Part shown: piece after piece, positions 18,637 to 26,046 of the stretch
Numbering within the stretch: position 1 is the stretch's first letter
Layout: each line of letters opens with the position of its first letter
Position numbers and translations under genes: made by a program
Source of the DNA: Marinilabilia sp.
Lineage (GTDB): Bacteria; Bacteroidota; Bacteroidia; Bacteroidales; Marinilabiliaceae
Reading direction: 5' to 3'
NCBI RefSeq assembly: GCF_016278715.1
Contig: NZ_JADQBH010000138.1
Span: 1-39,137 of the forward strand
Length of the DNA: 39,137 nt
The notes under the pieces: model-generated
Told to the model about the DNA's origin: nothing
What the model saw: only the letters and a program-made list of their open reading frames with translations
Database searches by the model: none

Positions 18637-20084
18637 ATACGCTGATAACATTTTACCCAATCCACTTCCATTTCAGCCGGAAGTTGCTTTTCATCAGGCG
18701 ATTCGGGTAAAGTAGAGGAGAAACTCAGATACATTGGTACCTGTGGAACATTATGGGTCTGACGGTATATTTCTTTACCGTTAATTCTCCAGACCATCTC
18801 ATTTTCGCTCCAATCGAACGAATAGATGAAATAATTATTGGAAAACTTTGTTCCATTCACTTTTTTTGTTGATTCAGTAATTCCTTTTCCCTGGATATCT
18901 GATATAATACCGGCTTCAATAATTCTTCCTCCCGGATAAATGGTTTTAAAGATATCGATATGGGGAGTCATGCGTTCACCTACCATCCAGAAAGCATTTA
19001 CAACCGGGAAAGTGCTATTAAACCTAACTTTGGCTTCAAAGCGCCCATATTGTTGTCTGAAACTCTGTCCGGTACTAATCATTCCGGAGGTATATTCAAA
19101 CTCTTTTTCCCTGAATCCATAGGTGGCACTCCATACTTTTCCTTTTGTTGCCTGAGGTTGAACACGAATCCGCAAAGAAGAATCCCTTAAATCTATATTT
19201 TCCTCTCTGAATATTTGGTGTTCTCCCTCCAGAGCGTAGGTATCGTTCATTAAGGCTTTTCCCCAGTAGTATCCGGTAATCCACTTATTAGAATCCAGTG
19301 AGGCACTGTCAAAGTTATCTTCAAAAGTAATTTTCCACTTCTTTAGTTCTTCAAACGGCTTTTCTTCCTTTGTTTTATGATACCAAACAATATCTTTTTG
19401 CTTCTTTAACTCCTCAAATTCGTTGATTAAAGCAGCTTCTTCAGATTTTCGGAAACGATGTTTATCCTCCATGCCTGCTTTAAATTTCTTAAAATCAGAA
19501 GACTCAACCATTCCCTGCAGGCTATAAAATTCGGTAATTCTATCACTGCCTTCTAATCTTTTATATATTTGATATGGTGAAGACTTCTCCGTTTTAACAG
19601 CCCACTTTACTGATCGTTCTTTCCGGAGTCTTTTGAATTCTTTATACTTGTGATTGGCATCAGATTTTTTGAAATCAGGACTTGATTTTTCTTTGAAAAA
19701 TTCAGAAGAGTTTACAAAATTATCAAGTTCGCGATAACGATGGTACCGCTCGGATGCCAGGGTATCCTCCATTTTCTTTGCTTTCCCGGAACTGTTGAAC
19801 TTCAGATATGTTTTAATGTCTTTGCTTTTGTTCAATAGCTTAAAACGCTCCAGTTGCTTAAACTCTTCAGTATCTTTAAACTTTTTGTGTTTTAAATCAG
19901 CAACACGCTTTTCAAAATCGCCGGAATGAATCTCCCTGTCCAGTTCCTGGTAGCGCTGAAGCAAGGAAGAGGTCTCTATTTCATTAAATCGACGGTAATC
20001 TTCCAATAATTGATTTTGTTCGGTTTCATACTTTCCTGTATCGGGAAATTTCCCGCCAAATAATGATCCAAATATGCCAGCCAT
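18633..20084 (-). CDS. Three-repeat protein with C-terminal GH16-type jelly roll lacking catalytic residues
   Basis: A 483-residue protein with no signal peptide. Residues about 41-112, 113-183 and 184-250 are three diverged repeats of about 70 residues, with the shared pattern RY-x-EL, then SSDF or SSEFF, then EF-x-x-L-x-K, then KDI or SVKW with WY or WAV. They are highly charged and probably helical. Residues 252-482 read as a GH16 concanavalin-like fold: FEDNFDSASLDSNKW, YTSGMISTGQSF, YGRFEAKVRF, FWMVGE, IYSFDWSENEMVWRINGKE, and EMEVDWVKCY. The GH16 active-site motif E-x-D-x-(x)-E is replaced by HIDIFK at 375-380, so both catalytic Glu are lost. It is probably a binding protein rather than a hydrolase. 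Copy A of the dispersed repeat ends 35 nt upstream and may carry its promoter. Confidence 0.8.
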   Translation of the reverse strand: MAGIFGSLFGGKFPDTGKYETEQNQLLEDYRRFNEIETSSLLQRYQELDREIHSGDFEKRVADLKHKKFKDTEEFKQLERFKLLNKSKDIKTYLKFNSSGKAKKMEDTLASERYHRYRELDNFVNSSEFFKEKSSPDFKKSDANHKYKEFKRLRKERSVKWAVKTEKSSPYQIYKRLEGSDRITEFYSLQGMVESSDFKKFKAGMEDKHRFRKSEEAALINEFEELKKQKDIVWYHKTKEEKPFEELKKWKITFEDNFDSASLDSNKWITGYYWGKALMNDTYALEGEHQIFREENIDLRDSSLRIRVQPQATKGKVWSATYGFREKEFEYTSGMISTGQSFRQQYGRFEAKVRFNSTFPVVNAFWMVGERMTPHIDIFKTIYPGGRIIEAGIISDIQGKGITESTKKVNGTKFSNNYFIYSFDWSENEMVWRINGKEIYRQTHNVPQVPMYLSFSSTLPESPDEKQLPAEMEVDWVKCYQRI

Positions 20085-20118
20085 TTTACTGTATATTAAA
20101 GTTTGTCTTGTTAGAAAT

Positions 20119-20245
20119 AATAGTCCGTTAAACTTTTACAAAAATTTCTGAATCAGCTGTTTGTTTTTAAAAGTTGTTTTGTGTTAAAGTGCATATTTTC
20201 AATATCATACGATTCACCTTAAATCTAAAAATCTAACGGTCTATT
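20119..20245 (-). repeat. Dispersed repeat copy A, with terminal inverted repeats (MITE-like)
   Basis: A 127-bp element, similar along its whole length to the reverse complement of 25660-25792, with roughly 80 percent identity by eye. The two ends are inverted copies of each other: AATAGTCCGTTA at 20119-20130 and, on the other strand, AATAGACCGTTA at 20245-20234. Similarity extends to about 20 bp. No open frame lies inside. The size and inverted ends suggest a non-autonomous transposable element; target-site duplication is not clear. In its minus orientation the element ends just before the GH16-like gene. Confidence 0.65.
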
Positions 20246-20505
20246 GTAAAAAGTTTTACGCAAAAAATAGAACTGGGTTAAGAAATTATTTAAGTTATTT
20301 GGGATGCTTTCGGATTTTAAACCCTTGTTCTCGATCAAAATTTCCTTAAATCACTTTGCTATTCGTGTAAATCTTGACATTTTTGAGAACTCAATCCTTC
20401 AAAAAATTCCTTCTTAATAAAAATTACATCCTCCACTCATCTGTTTCTTTTCATCAAATCAATTATAATACAACGAATATAACATTTTGATTGCTTATAT
20501 AAAAC

Positions 20506-20645
20506 ATTAGATCGGTAGATTTTTAGATATTAGAAGTCCGACAAATTGTATCGCGAAACTTCGGTATTGATATTCTTAATTATAAGAAGTACAAGTTTTA
20601 GCACATAAACAATTGATTAACAGCTTTTTTCACAAGATACCTGCA
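20506..20645 (+). repeat. Dispersed repeat copy C, degenerate
   Basis: The left part (AGATTTTTAGATAT at 20518-20530 with flanking matches) aligns without gaps to the left end of copy B at 25660. The shared block AAACAATTGATT near 20606-20617 matches 25749-25760 in the same orientation and at similar spacing. The middle and the right terminal repeat have decayed. I regard it as an older copy of the same element. Confidence 0.45.
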
Positions 20646-20757
20646 GGCATGAAAAAAAGAATAGCAATAGATTTGTAATCACTGGTGCCCGGTTAAAGAA
20701 TAGAGAATTACTTCACTTTGTTACCAATGACCAGTATTGGAATGATATACGTAAATA

Positions 20758-20798
20758 GGAGAGGTTGATTTTCAGCAAAGCCCACAACCAACCTCTCC
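20758..20798. repeat. 10-bp perfect inverted repeat in intergenic DNA
   Basis: GGAGAGGTTG at 20758-20767 and CAACCTCTCC at 20789-20798 can form a 10-bp stem with a 21-nt loop. Two more hairpins follow: TCCCG/CGGGA near 20848-20863, and AATCTAA/TTAGATT near 20869-20887. Together they suggest a structured transcript, but no T-run or clear promoter was found in either direction. Confidence 0.35.
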
Positions 20799-20981
20799 AA
20801 TCCACCTCGCCCCAACAGAAATGGGTCATTGCGTGTAAAACAGCCTGTCCCGGTTAATCGGGAAAGAAATCTAAATCTTTTAGATTGGCATCCATGAATT
20901 ATTTTCATTATTTTTTATCAGAAAATGAGGATATTAATCCAATTCCCTAACTTAACAGCATATTTTTCTTCACAAAACTAT

Positions 20982-21010
20982 TTTGTGGAAACAAAAAAAT
21001 TATACCTTTG
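20982..21010 (+). promoter_or_regulatory. Bacteroidota-type promoter of the tRNA-Gly(GCC) gene
   Basis: TTTG at 20982-20985 and TACCTTTG at 21003-21010 are separated by 17 nt, an exact match to the -33/-7 consensus of the phylum's main sigma factor. Transcription should begin near 21016. The leader to the tRNA at 21082 contains a hairpin GGGATT/AATCCC (21024-21039). Confidence 0.8.
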
Positions 21011-21081
21011 CATTCGCTGTTCGGGATTAACGAATCCCAATTGAATAGTAACTTATCGACAAGGATGAGTAGAAAAAAAAT

Positions 21082-21138
<57 letters not shown>

Positions 21139-21154
<16 letters not shown>

Positions 21155-21212
21155 CAAAGAAAAAAGGACGAGAAGTCTATCCCGATTTATCGGGAAGTCC
21201 CGTTTTTCGCTC
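21139..21212 (+). repeat. Tandem partial duplication of the tRNA-Gly 3' end and its trailer
   Basis: The 17-mer AGTCCCGTTTTTCGCTC, the last part of the tRNA-Gly gene, occurs at 21139-21155 and again at 21196-21212. Both copies are followed after a few bases by GGACGAGA (21166-21173 and 21220-21227). The unit is about 55-57 bp, and the right copy is not part of a tRNA. Confidence 0.7.
21166..21207 (+). terminator. Terminator-like hairpin after tRNA-Gly
   Basis: TCCCGAT/ATCGGGA (21180-21186 and 21189-21195) is flanked by GGAC (21166) and GTCC (21197). It is followed by CG and five T. It can end the tRNA-Gly transcript. Confidence 0.5.
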
Positions 21213-21221
21213 TGAAATAGG

Positions 21222-21260
21222 ACGAGATAAGTATCAAGCATTTTGATAGATCTCGTTTTT
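21222..21260 (+). terminator. Intrinsic terminator between tRNA-Gly and tRNA-Leu
   Basis: ACGAGAT at 21222-21228 pairs with ATCTCGT at 21250-21256, and inside it TATCAA pairs with TTGATA. Five T follow immediately. This is a well-formed rho-independent terminator, so tRNA-Leu probably uses a separate start (a weak TATTTTG box lies at 21260-21266). Confidence 0.7.
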
Positions 21261-21272
21261 ATTTTGTCTACC

Positions 21273-21357
21273 GCCCAGATGGTGAAATTGGTAGACACGC
21301 CAGCTTGAGGGGCTGGTGGCCATTACGGTCGTGCAGGTTCGAGTCCTGTTCTGGGCA
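21273..21357 (+). tRNA. tRNA-Leu (anticodon GAG)
   Basis: An 85-nt class II tRNA. The acceptor GCCCAGA pairs with TCTGGGC and the discriminator is A. The anticodon stem CCAGC/GCTGG holds the loop TTGAGGG with anticodon GAG. The long variable arm (TGGCCATTACGGTCG) and GGTTCGAGTCC T arm are typical of Leu. Confidence 0.95.
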
Positions 21358-21367
21358 CTCTTTTTAA

Positions 21368-21405
21368 AGCTGCAATTGACTTTTTTAGTTGATTGTGGCT
21401 TTTTT
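21368..21405 (+). terminator. Intrinsic terminator of tRNA-Leu
   Basis: A 13-bp stem of 21368-21380 with 21388-21400, closed by a 7-nt loop, ends in six T (21400-21405). Several pairs are G-T, which pair only if the plus strand is transcribed. This fixes the direction as rightward. Confidence 0.75.
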
Positions 21406-21440
21406 AGCTATAAATATTATTTTACTTCGTCCTCCGTCGG

Positions 21441-21460
21441 TGTGGATTTTCAAATCCACA
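21441..21460. repeat. 20-bp inverted repeat between two convergent terminators
   Basis: TGTGGATTTTCAAATCCACA is a 9/2/9 perfect inverted repeat. No T-run follows on either strand, so it is not an intrinsic terminator. It may be a protein-binding site; no function is evident. Confidence 0.4.
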
Positions 21461-21490
21461 TGATTATCCATAACAGGTTTAAGAATCCGC

Positions 21491-21524
21491 AAAAAAAAAG
21501 GTAACCCGTCGAAACGAATTACCT
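21491..21524 (-). terminator. Intrinsic terminator of the candidate 6S-like RNA
   Basis: As minus-strand RNA, AGGUAAUUCGU (21524-21514) pairs with ACGGGUUACCU (21509-21499) around a UUCG tetraloop, then a run of U (21499-21491). Two of the pairs are U-G, which would be C-A mismatches on the plus strand, so the direction is clear. Confidence 0.85.
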
Positions 21525-21730
21525 CTTCTATAATGGGCGCCACACCGGTTGGATTATTTAAACTCCTGACGACAGGATTTGAGTACACCTGAAAAGCGGG
21601 GATCCTCTGTGTCCGAAGACAACCCGAAGGTTGAGGCCTGCCCTTTTAACAGATAGTTTACTCGGTATTAATGTAGTGTTGAGTTTAACAATCAATAATA
21701 CCGGCGTGGCATTTCTTTTGTCAATGTTCT
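21491..21730 (-). ncRNA. Candidate 6S-like regulatory RNA
   Basis: A minus-strand transcript of about 235 nt, bounded by a consensus promoter (21736-21766) and a strong terminator (21491-21524). The fold is a rod. The closing stem is 21700-21710 with 21539-21549, 11 bp including one G-U. It is extended by AUUAUU (21699-21694) with AAUAAU (21558-21553), then UAAACUC (21687-21681) with GAGUUUA (21565-21559). A small CCUG-UCGU-CAGG hairpin (21576-21565) lies on the 3' side. The terminal arm has AAAAG/CUUUU, GG/CC, and CCUC/GAGG stems capped by UUCG hairpins (21620-21633 or 21610-21621). G-U pairs fit only the minus strand. A closing stem, a central irregular region with a 3'-side hairpin, and a terminal arm are the plan of 6S RNA, which binds RNA polymerase holoenzyme. 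The family assignment is inference; the RNA gene itself is well supported. Confidence 0.6.
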
Positions 21731-21735
21731 TAATA

Positions 21736-21766
21736 CAAAAATAGCCTAAAGTGCTGTGGTATGCAA
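21736..21766 (-). promoter_or_regulatory. Promoter of the candidate 6S-like RNA
   Basis: On the minus strand, TTG (21766-21764), a 20-nt spacer and TATTTTTG (21743-21736) form a consensus Bacteroidota promoter. It faces the structured RNA, with no protein gene downstream on that strand. Confidence 0.7.
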
Positions 21767-21903
21767 GCAATTCAGTCTTTTATAAAGGTAAAATGTTCCC
21801 GAAAATGAGGATGTTGCTGATGGTCAGGAGAAAGAAGAAAGCTTAATTCAACAGCGAAAAATTAATTGGATTATACTGTTGGCTTATGTTGAAAGTAATT
21901 TGA

Positions 21904-21911
21904 TAAATTTG
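21904..21911 (+). promoter_or_regulatory. -7 element overlapping the start of the exonuclease gene
   Basis: TAAATTTG at 21904-21911 fits TAnnTTTG, with a TTG about 22 nt upstream. The ATG of the next gene is at 21916, so the expected transcription start falls at or beside the start codon. This implies a leaderless mRNA. Confidence 0.5.
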
Positions 21912-21915
21912 TCCC

Positions 21916-23292
21916 ATGGATTTGCCGAAATATGCTGTCATCGACATAGAAACCACCGGTGGAAAAGCCGGTATTGGAAGGATTACAGAGATTGCTGTCT
22001 TTGTAATGCAAGGAAAGAAGATTGTTGAAGAATTTGCCTCGTTAATCAACCCCGAGTGTTATATCCCCCCTTACATCAGCCGTTTAACAGGTATCACAAA
22101 TCAAATGGTCGAACAGGCACCCCGTTTCTATGAGGTTGCAAAAAAAATTGTTGAGATAACCGAAGATACCATCTTTGTGGCGCATAATGCTCCGTTTGAC
22201 TACAACTTTGTGAAAAAGGAATTTGAATCGCTGGGGTTCAACTATCAACGAGAAGTGCTTTGTACTGTTCGTTTGTCGCGAAAACTGCTTCCCGGCCATC
22301 GATCATACAGCCTTGGAAATTTGTGTCAGGATTTGGGCATTCCGCTCTCTGGCAGACACCGGGCAGGTGGAGATGCACATGCAACGGCTTTGCTTTTAAA
22401 CCACCTGATTGATCAACAAGGCAGTTACATCATTGCCGAGAACGACCTAGACTTAAAAGGCATTCATCCGGATTTGAATATGGAAAAAATTCGGACATTG
22501 CCTGAATTAACCGGTATTTATTATTTTCACAATGCTCAAAATGAAGTGATATACATCGGAAAAAGCACGAATATTCGTAAACGGGTGTTTTCTCATCTGG
22601 CGGCCAAAGGAAAAAGAAACCTGAGTTTGAAAGAGCAGGTGGTGGATATCAGTTTTGAAATAACGGGTAGTGAATTGGTGGCATTACTCAGGGAATCAGA
22701 CGAAATTAAACAACAGAAACCCAAGTTCAACCGAGCCGGGCGTCGTATCATCTTTAACTGGGGCATTTATGCCATAACCGACCGAAAAGGTTATCAACGT
22801 TTTTTCATCGATAGCATCAAAGGCAATATCAATCAGCCGCTTGATGCTTTCTCCACTCGTGATGCCGCAAATACTGCCTTGTCGGGGATGGTCGACAAAT
22901 TTGGTCTGTGTCGCCAGCTTTGTGGACTGGAAAGCAATTTGGGTCTCTGCTTTAATTATTCGGTACAAAGGTGCAAAGGTGCATGTGCCGGGCTGGAAGT
23001 TCCTGCTTCTTATAATCTAAGAGCAAGCAAAATTATTGAAAACCTGAATTTCTCACTACAGAATTTTGTAATTTTTGACGATGGAAGAGAGCCCGACGAA
23101 AAATCATTTATATGGATCGAGAGAAATGCTTTTAAGGGATATGGCTGGATTCAGCACGAAAACAGTATCTCCCATCCTGACGCACTCACCGATTTCCTGA
23201 CAGGAGGCAGTGACAATCGGGATAATCGCCAGATTATTCGATCCTGGCTCAGAAATAAAGCAACCCGGAGCACCAAAATTTTAAAATATTAA
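21916..23292 (+). CDS. DEDDh exonuclease / GIY-YIG nuclease fusion with UvrC-like Cys4 motif
   Basis: A 458-residue protein. Residues 5-168 are a DnaQ-type 3'-5' exonuclease: Asp10 and Glu12 in VIDIETTGG, HNAPFD at 90-95, and His and Asp in GRHRAGGDAHA near 148-153. Residues 196-275 are a GIY-YIG domain: GIYYF at 200, YIGKS at 213, Arg221, and the Glu of SELVALLRESDE. Further on, C332-x12-C345-x7-C353-x3-C357 (with an extra Cys336) closely follows the cysteine spacing of UvrC and its CKG-x-C signature. It probably cuts and trims damaged DNA, like Cho/UvrC relatives. Such fusions are known in Bacteroidota and Actinobacteria. The start is fixed by the catalytic Asp at residue 10. Confidence 0.9.
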   Translation: MDLPKYAVIDIETTGGKAGIGRITEIAVFVMQGKKIVEEFASLINPECYIPPYISRLTGITNQMVEQAPRFYEVAKKIVEITEDTIFVAHNAPFDYNFVKKEFESLGFNYQREVLCTVRLSRKLLPGHRSYSLGNLCQDLGIPLSGRHRAGGDAHATALLLNHLIDQQGSYIIAENDLDLKGIHPDLNMEKIRTLPELTGIYYFHNAQNEVIYIGKSTNIRKRVFSHLAAKGKRNLSLKEQVVDISFEITGSELVALLRESDEIKQQKPKFNRAGRRIIFNWGIYAITDRKGYQRFFIDSIKGNINQPLDAFSTRDAANTALSGMVDKFGLCRQLCGLESNLGLCFNYSVQRCKGACAGLEVPASYNLRASKIIENLNFSLQNFVIFDDGREPDEKSFIWIERNAFKGYGWIQHENSISHPDALTDFLTGGSDNRDNRQIIRSWLRNKATRSTKILKY

Positions 23293-23365
23293 GACACCTC
23301 TTTGGCCAGACTTTTTTCTACTTTCCCGGAATCGGAATGATCTGCTCAGCCTTAGTTACAACCTT

Positions 23366-23944
23366 TTATTTTCCCTTTCTCCAGGGGAAATAGCCATTGG
23401 TGCGTTGAATTGTTCGCATGGGAAACACCCCCTGATTGGCAAATCGAATATCCTGAATGGTATAGAAAGCACGGGGGTTGTATTTCATAATAATTTCGGA
23501 GACCTTTTTGAAATTGGTTCGTTTGATGACGCAATAAATCACGGTTACTTCTCCACGCGAACCATTGGCATCATTCCAGGTTACGCCAAACCCTTCGTCT
23601 GATAGTTTGCGCGCCAACTCAATTCCCGATTTTTGAGTGATAATCTGGAGGTTGGCATGCCCAAGTGCCAGTTTTTCCTCAATCAGCAAACCGATGTAGT
23701 TTCCGGTGGCAAAGCCTGCAGAGTAGGCGATGAAATAAAACCAGTTGTCCAGGTTTTCAAAAACTTTGGTCATTGCCAACAGCCAAATGAAAATTTCAAA
23801 AAAACCAAGCAATGGAGCCAGAAGCTTCAGCCCTTTGGAAACAAAAACAATCCGAATAGTGCCGATGCTTACATCAGCCACGCGGGCAATGAATATCAAA
23901 GCCGGAATTAAAACCCAAGTGTACCAGAATCCTTCTGCAATCAT
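23366..23944 (-). CDS. DUF2179 / UPF0316 family membrane protein
   Basis: A 192-residue protein. Three hydrophobic segments (about residues 10-32, 40-60 and 66-86) are followed by a soluble ferredoxin-like DUF2179 domain. The latter has GHANLQIITQKSGIELARKL and then EVTVIYCVIKRTNFKKVSEIIMKYNPRAFYTIQDIR, typical of proteins of the YitT/YebE-like group. DUF2179 is thought to sense small ligands, but no activity is proven. It starts 12 nt after the stop of prfC on the same strand, so the two are likely co-transcribed. Confidence 0.9.
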   Translation of the reverse strand: MIAEGFWYTWVLIPALIFIARVADVSIGTIRIVFVSKGLKLLAPLLGFFEIFIWLLAMTKVFENLDNWFYFIAYSAGFATGNYIGLLIEEKLALGHANLQIITQKSGIELARKLSDEGFGVTWNDANGSRGEVTVIYCVIKRTNFKKVSEIIMKYNPRAFYTIQDIRFANQGVFPMRTIQRTNGYFPWRKGK

Positions 23945-23956
23945 TGTTCTGTTCTT

Positions 23957-25543
23957 TTAAAACTCTGATGTAAAGTGAAATTTAATGCTTTTAAAATTTT
24001 CCCGGGCCATATCAAGCATGTAAGATGAATCGGCCAGGAACACGTCCCGTCCTGATTTGTCGGTGGCCATATACTGATTCTTACGTCTTTTAAAATCCTG
24101 CAATTCTCCTTGGTCATCAGTTTCGAGCCAGCAGGCTTTATAGAGGTTGATGGGCTCGTAACGACACGATGCTCCGTATTCATGCAACAGACGGTATTGA
24201 ATCACTTCAAACTGAAGCGCCCCTACGGTTCCAATGATTTTACGGCCGTTGAACTGGCTCACAAACAACTGTGCCACCCCTTCGTCCATGAGCTGATCAA
24301 TGCCTTTGGCCAATTGTTTGGACTTCATCGGGTCATCGTTCTCGATATAGCGAAACAATTCGGGGGAAAAACTGGGCAATCCTTTAAAATTCAATGGACT
24401 CCCTTCACTGAGACTGTCTCCGATTTTAAAGTTTCCGGAATCAGGAATACCAATAATATCACCCGGAAAAGCTTCTTCTACAATAGATTTCTTTTCGGCC
24501 ATAAAAGCCGTCGGACTGCTAAACTTCATCTGTTTGCCCAGTCTGACATGCTGATAGTTAGTGTTGCGCTGAAAATGACCACTGCAAATCTTAACAAATG
24601 CAAGGCGATTTCGGTGATTAGGATCCATATTGGCATGGATTTTAAAAACAAAACCACTGAATTTTTCCTCGTCGGGCTCCACTATTCTTTCTTCAGCTTT
24701 TGAGGGGCGGGGAGGAGGGGCAATTTCCAGAAAGCACTGCAACAGCTCTTTGACACCAAAATTATTCAAAGCACTTCCAAAGAATACAGGTGCCAGTTTT
24801 CCTTCAAGATAGGGATTCTTATCAAAATCGGGATACACCCCTTCAACCAGTTCCAACTCTTCGCGAAGGGTCTCGGCCGATGAGACTCCAACTTCCTCCG
24901 AGAGCTGAGATGAATGAACATCCAGACTAATTCCTTCTTCAAGGGTCTGTTTATTAGGCGTAAAAAGATACAAACTCTTATCGAAAAGGTTGTAAACACC
25001 TTTAAAGTCAGGTCCGTTTCCAATTGGCCAACTCAAAGGCCGAACTTCAATTTTAAGTTCTTCTTCTATCTCATCCAAAATTTCAAAGGGATCCCTCGAC
25101 GGACGATCCATTTTATTTACAAAAACAATTACTGGTGTTTGACGCATTCTGCAGACTTCCATCAGCTTTCGGGTCTGAGCTTCAACGCCTTTGGCGGCAT
25201 CAATCACAATTATTACACTGTCAACTGCTGTAAGTGTGCGATAGGTGTCTTCAGCAAAATCCTGGTGTCCGGGGGTATCAAGAATATTAACTTTGTATCC
25301 ATCGTATTCAAAACCCATCACAGAGGTGGCCACAGAAATCCCTCTCTGCTTCTCAATCTCCATGAAGTCGGAAGTTGCGGTTTTTTTAATTTTATTTGAT
25401 TTTACCGCTCCGGCAACGTGAATGGCTCCCCCGAATAACAGAAATTTTTCTGTTAACGTGGTCTTTCCTGCATCAGGGTGACTTACGATGCCAAAAGTCC
25501 GCCGGCGTTTTATCTCTTCTTTAAATGTCATTGTCATTGTCAA
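23957..25543 (-). CDS. prfC: Peptide chain release factor 3
   Basis: A GTPase that removes RF1/RF2 from the ribosome after peptide release. The 528-residue length matches E. coli RF3 (529). The P-loop SHPDAGKTT is near residue 21, DTPGHQDF is G3, [10 protein letters not shown] is G4, and the EF-Tu-like domains II and III follow. Three Met codons alternate at the start (MTMTMTF, 25543, 25537 and 25531), so the exact initiation codon is uncertain. The DUF2179 gene follows. A TAATTTTG box on the minus strand just upstream is a possible promoter element, without a clear -33 partner. Confidence 0.96.
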   Translation of the reverse strand: MTMTMTFKEEIKRRRTFGIVSHPDAGKTTLTEKFLLFGGAIHVAGAVKSNKIKKTATSDFMEIEKQRGISVATSVMGFEYDGYKVNILDTPGHQDFAEDTYRTLTAVDSVIIVIDAAKGVEAQTRKLMEVCRMRQTPVIVFVNKMDRPSRDPFEILDEIEEELKIEVRPLSWPIGNGPDFKGVYNLFDKSLYLFTPNKQTLEEGISLDVHSSQLSEEVGVSSAETLREELELVEGVYPDFDKNPYLEGKLAPVFFGSALNNFGVKELLQCFLEIAPPPRPSKAEERIVEPDEEKFSGFVFKIHANMDPNHRNRLAFVKICSGHFQRNTNYQHVRLGKQMKFSSPTAFMAEKKSIVEEAFPGDIIGIPDSGNFKIGDSLSEGSPLNFKGLPSFSPELFRYIENDDPMKSKQLAKGIDQLMDEGVAQLFVSQFNGRKIIGTVGALQFEVIQYRLLHEYGASCRYEPINLYKACWLETDDQGELQDFKRRKNQYMATDKSGRDVFLADSSYMLDMARENFKSIKFHFTSEF

Positions 25544-26046
25544 TTTAGGGGTGCAAAATTAGTTAATGCAACCGAACCATACCACTATTTTTCATGTTTT
25601 GTTATTCCTTTTTGCGGTTTAATTCTTTTATCCCTTTATTTGTGATTATTACTAAAAACAATAGACCCTTAGATTTTTAGATATAAGAATTAAGGTAAAT
25701 CGTATAATGTTAAAATCCGCATTTTAACACAAAATAATCCTTAGATGTAAACAATTGATTCAGATGTTTTTGCAAAAGTTTAACGGGCTATTACAAAAAT
25801 GGAAAAGCAAACAATCCGTATTTGAAAGTAAGGTTCAACCTTGGGAGAGGTTTTTTTATTTTATTGGTTGTCGTGAAAATATTGGATCCCCTTTGGGACC
25901 ATCGTAAAAAAAATGAGACTGTTTTCCTGCTTTACCAATGACATTGAGACTTGAGGTTTCCCCAAATATACTGTCATAGAGTGAAACGAAGCAACTTATT
26001 CAAAGAACTAAAGAATCCTGGGTTACCATTGATTTAATTTATACGT
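25544..26046. other. 503-nt intergenic region between prfC and the PHP gene
   Basis: AT-rich and without a gene. It holds copy B of the dispersed repeat (25660-25792). A weak terminator-like hairpin AACCT/AGGTT followed by seven T lies at 25837-25857 on the plus strand, although no known rightward gene precedes it. The remainder must include the promoters of prfC and the PHP phosphatase; no convincing consensus was found for the latter. Confidence 0.5.
25660..25792 (+). repeat. Dispersed repeat copy B, with terminal inverted repeats (MITE-like)
   Basis: A 133-bp element running from AATAGACCCTTA (25660-25671) to TAACGGGCTATT (25781-25792). The right end is the inverted form of the left. It aligns along its length with the reverse complement of 20119-20245; shared blocks include TTAGATTTTTAGAT, TTTAACACAAAA and AAAAGTTTAACGG. 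It has no coding potential. Confidence 0.65.

Larger units (their letters stand above)
20085..21081. other. 997-nt region without protein genes
   Basis: The region is strongly AT-rich. It contains two copies of a dispersed repeat (20119-20245 and 20506-20645), a set of hairpins at 20758-20890, and the tRNA-Gly promoter at its right end. Short open frames here, such as the 66-codon one at 20708-20908, have no coding character. The rest shows nothing I can name. Confidence 0.6.

Noticed and set aside
18633-20084. Active laminarinase/beta-glucanase
   Set aside because: The GH16 fold is present, but both catalytic Glu are replaced (HIDIFK) and there is no export signal.
20708-20908. 66-codon minus-strand open frame
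   Set aside because: It runs through an exact inverted repeat and two more hairpins, and has no recognisable domain or start signal.
21385-21770. Two short minus-strand open frames (67 and 70 codons) between tRNA-Leu and the exonuclease gene
   Set aside because: They match no family and overlap the stems of the structured RNA and the terminators, whose base pairing explains the sequence better.
23957-25543. Elongation factor G or tetracycline-resistance-type ribosome protection protein
   Set aside because: The length of 528 residues and the N-terminal [16 protein letters not shown] signature fit release factor 3; EF-G-like proteins are much longer.
25837-25857. Rightward terminator before the PHP gene
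   Set aside because: The stem is only 5 bp and no rightward gene precedes it for more than 2 kb; noted only as terminator-like.
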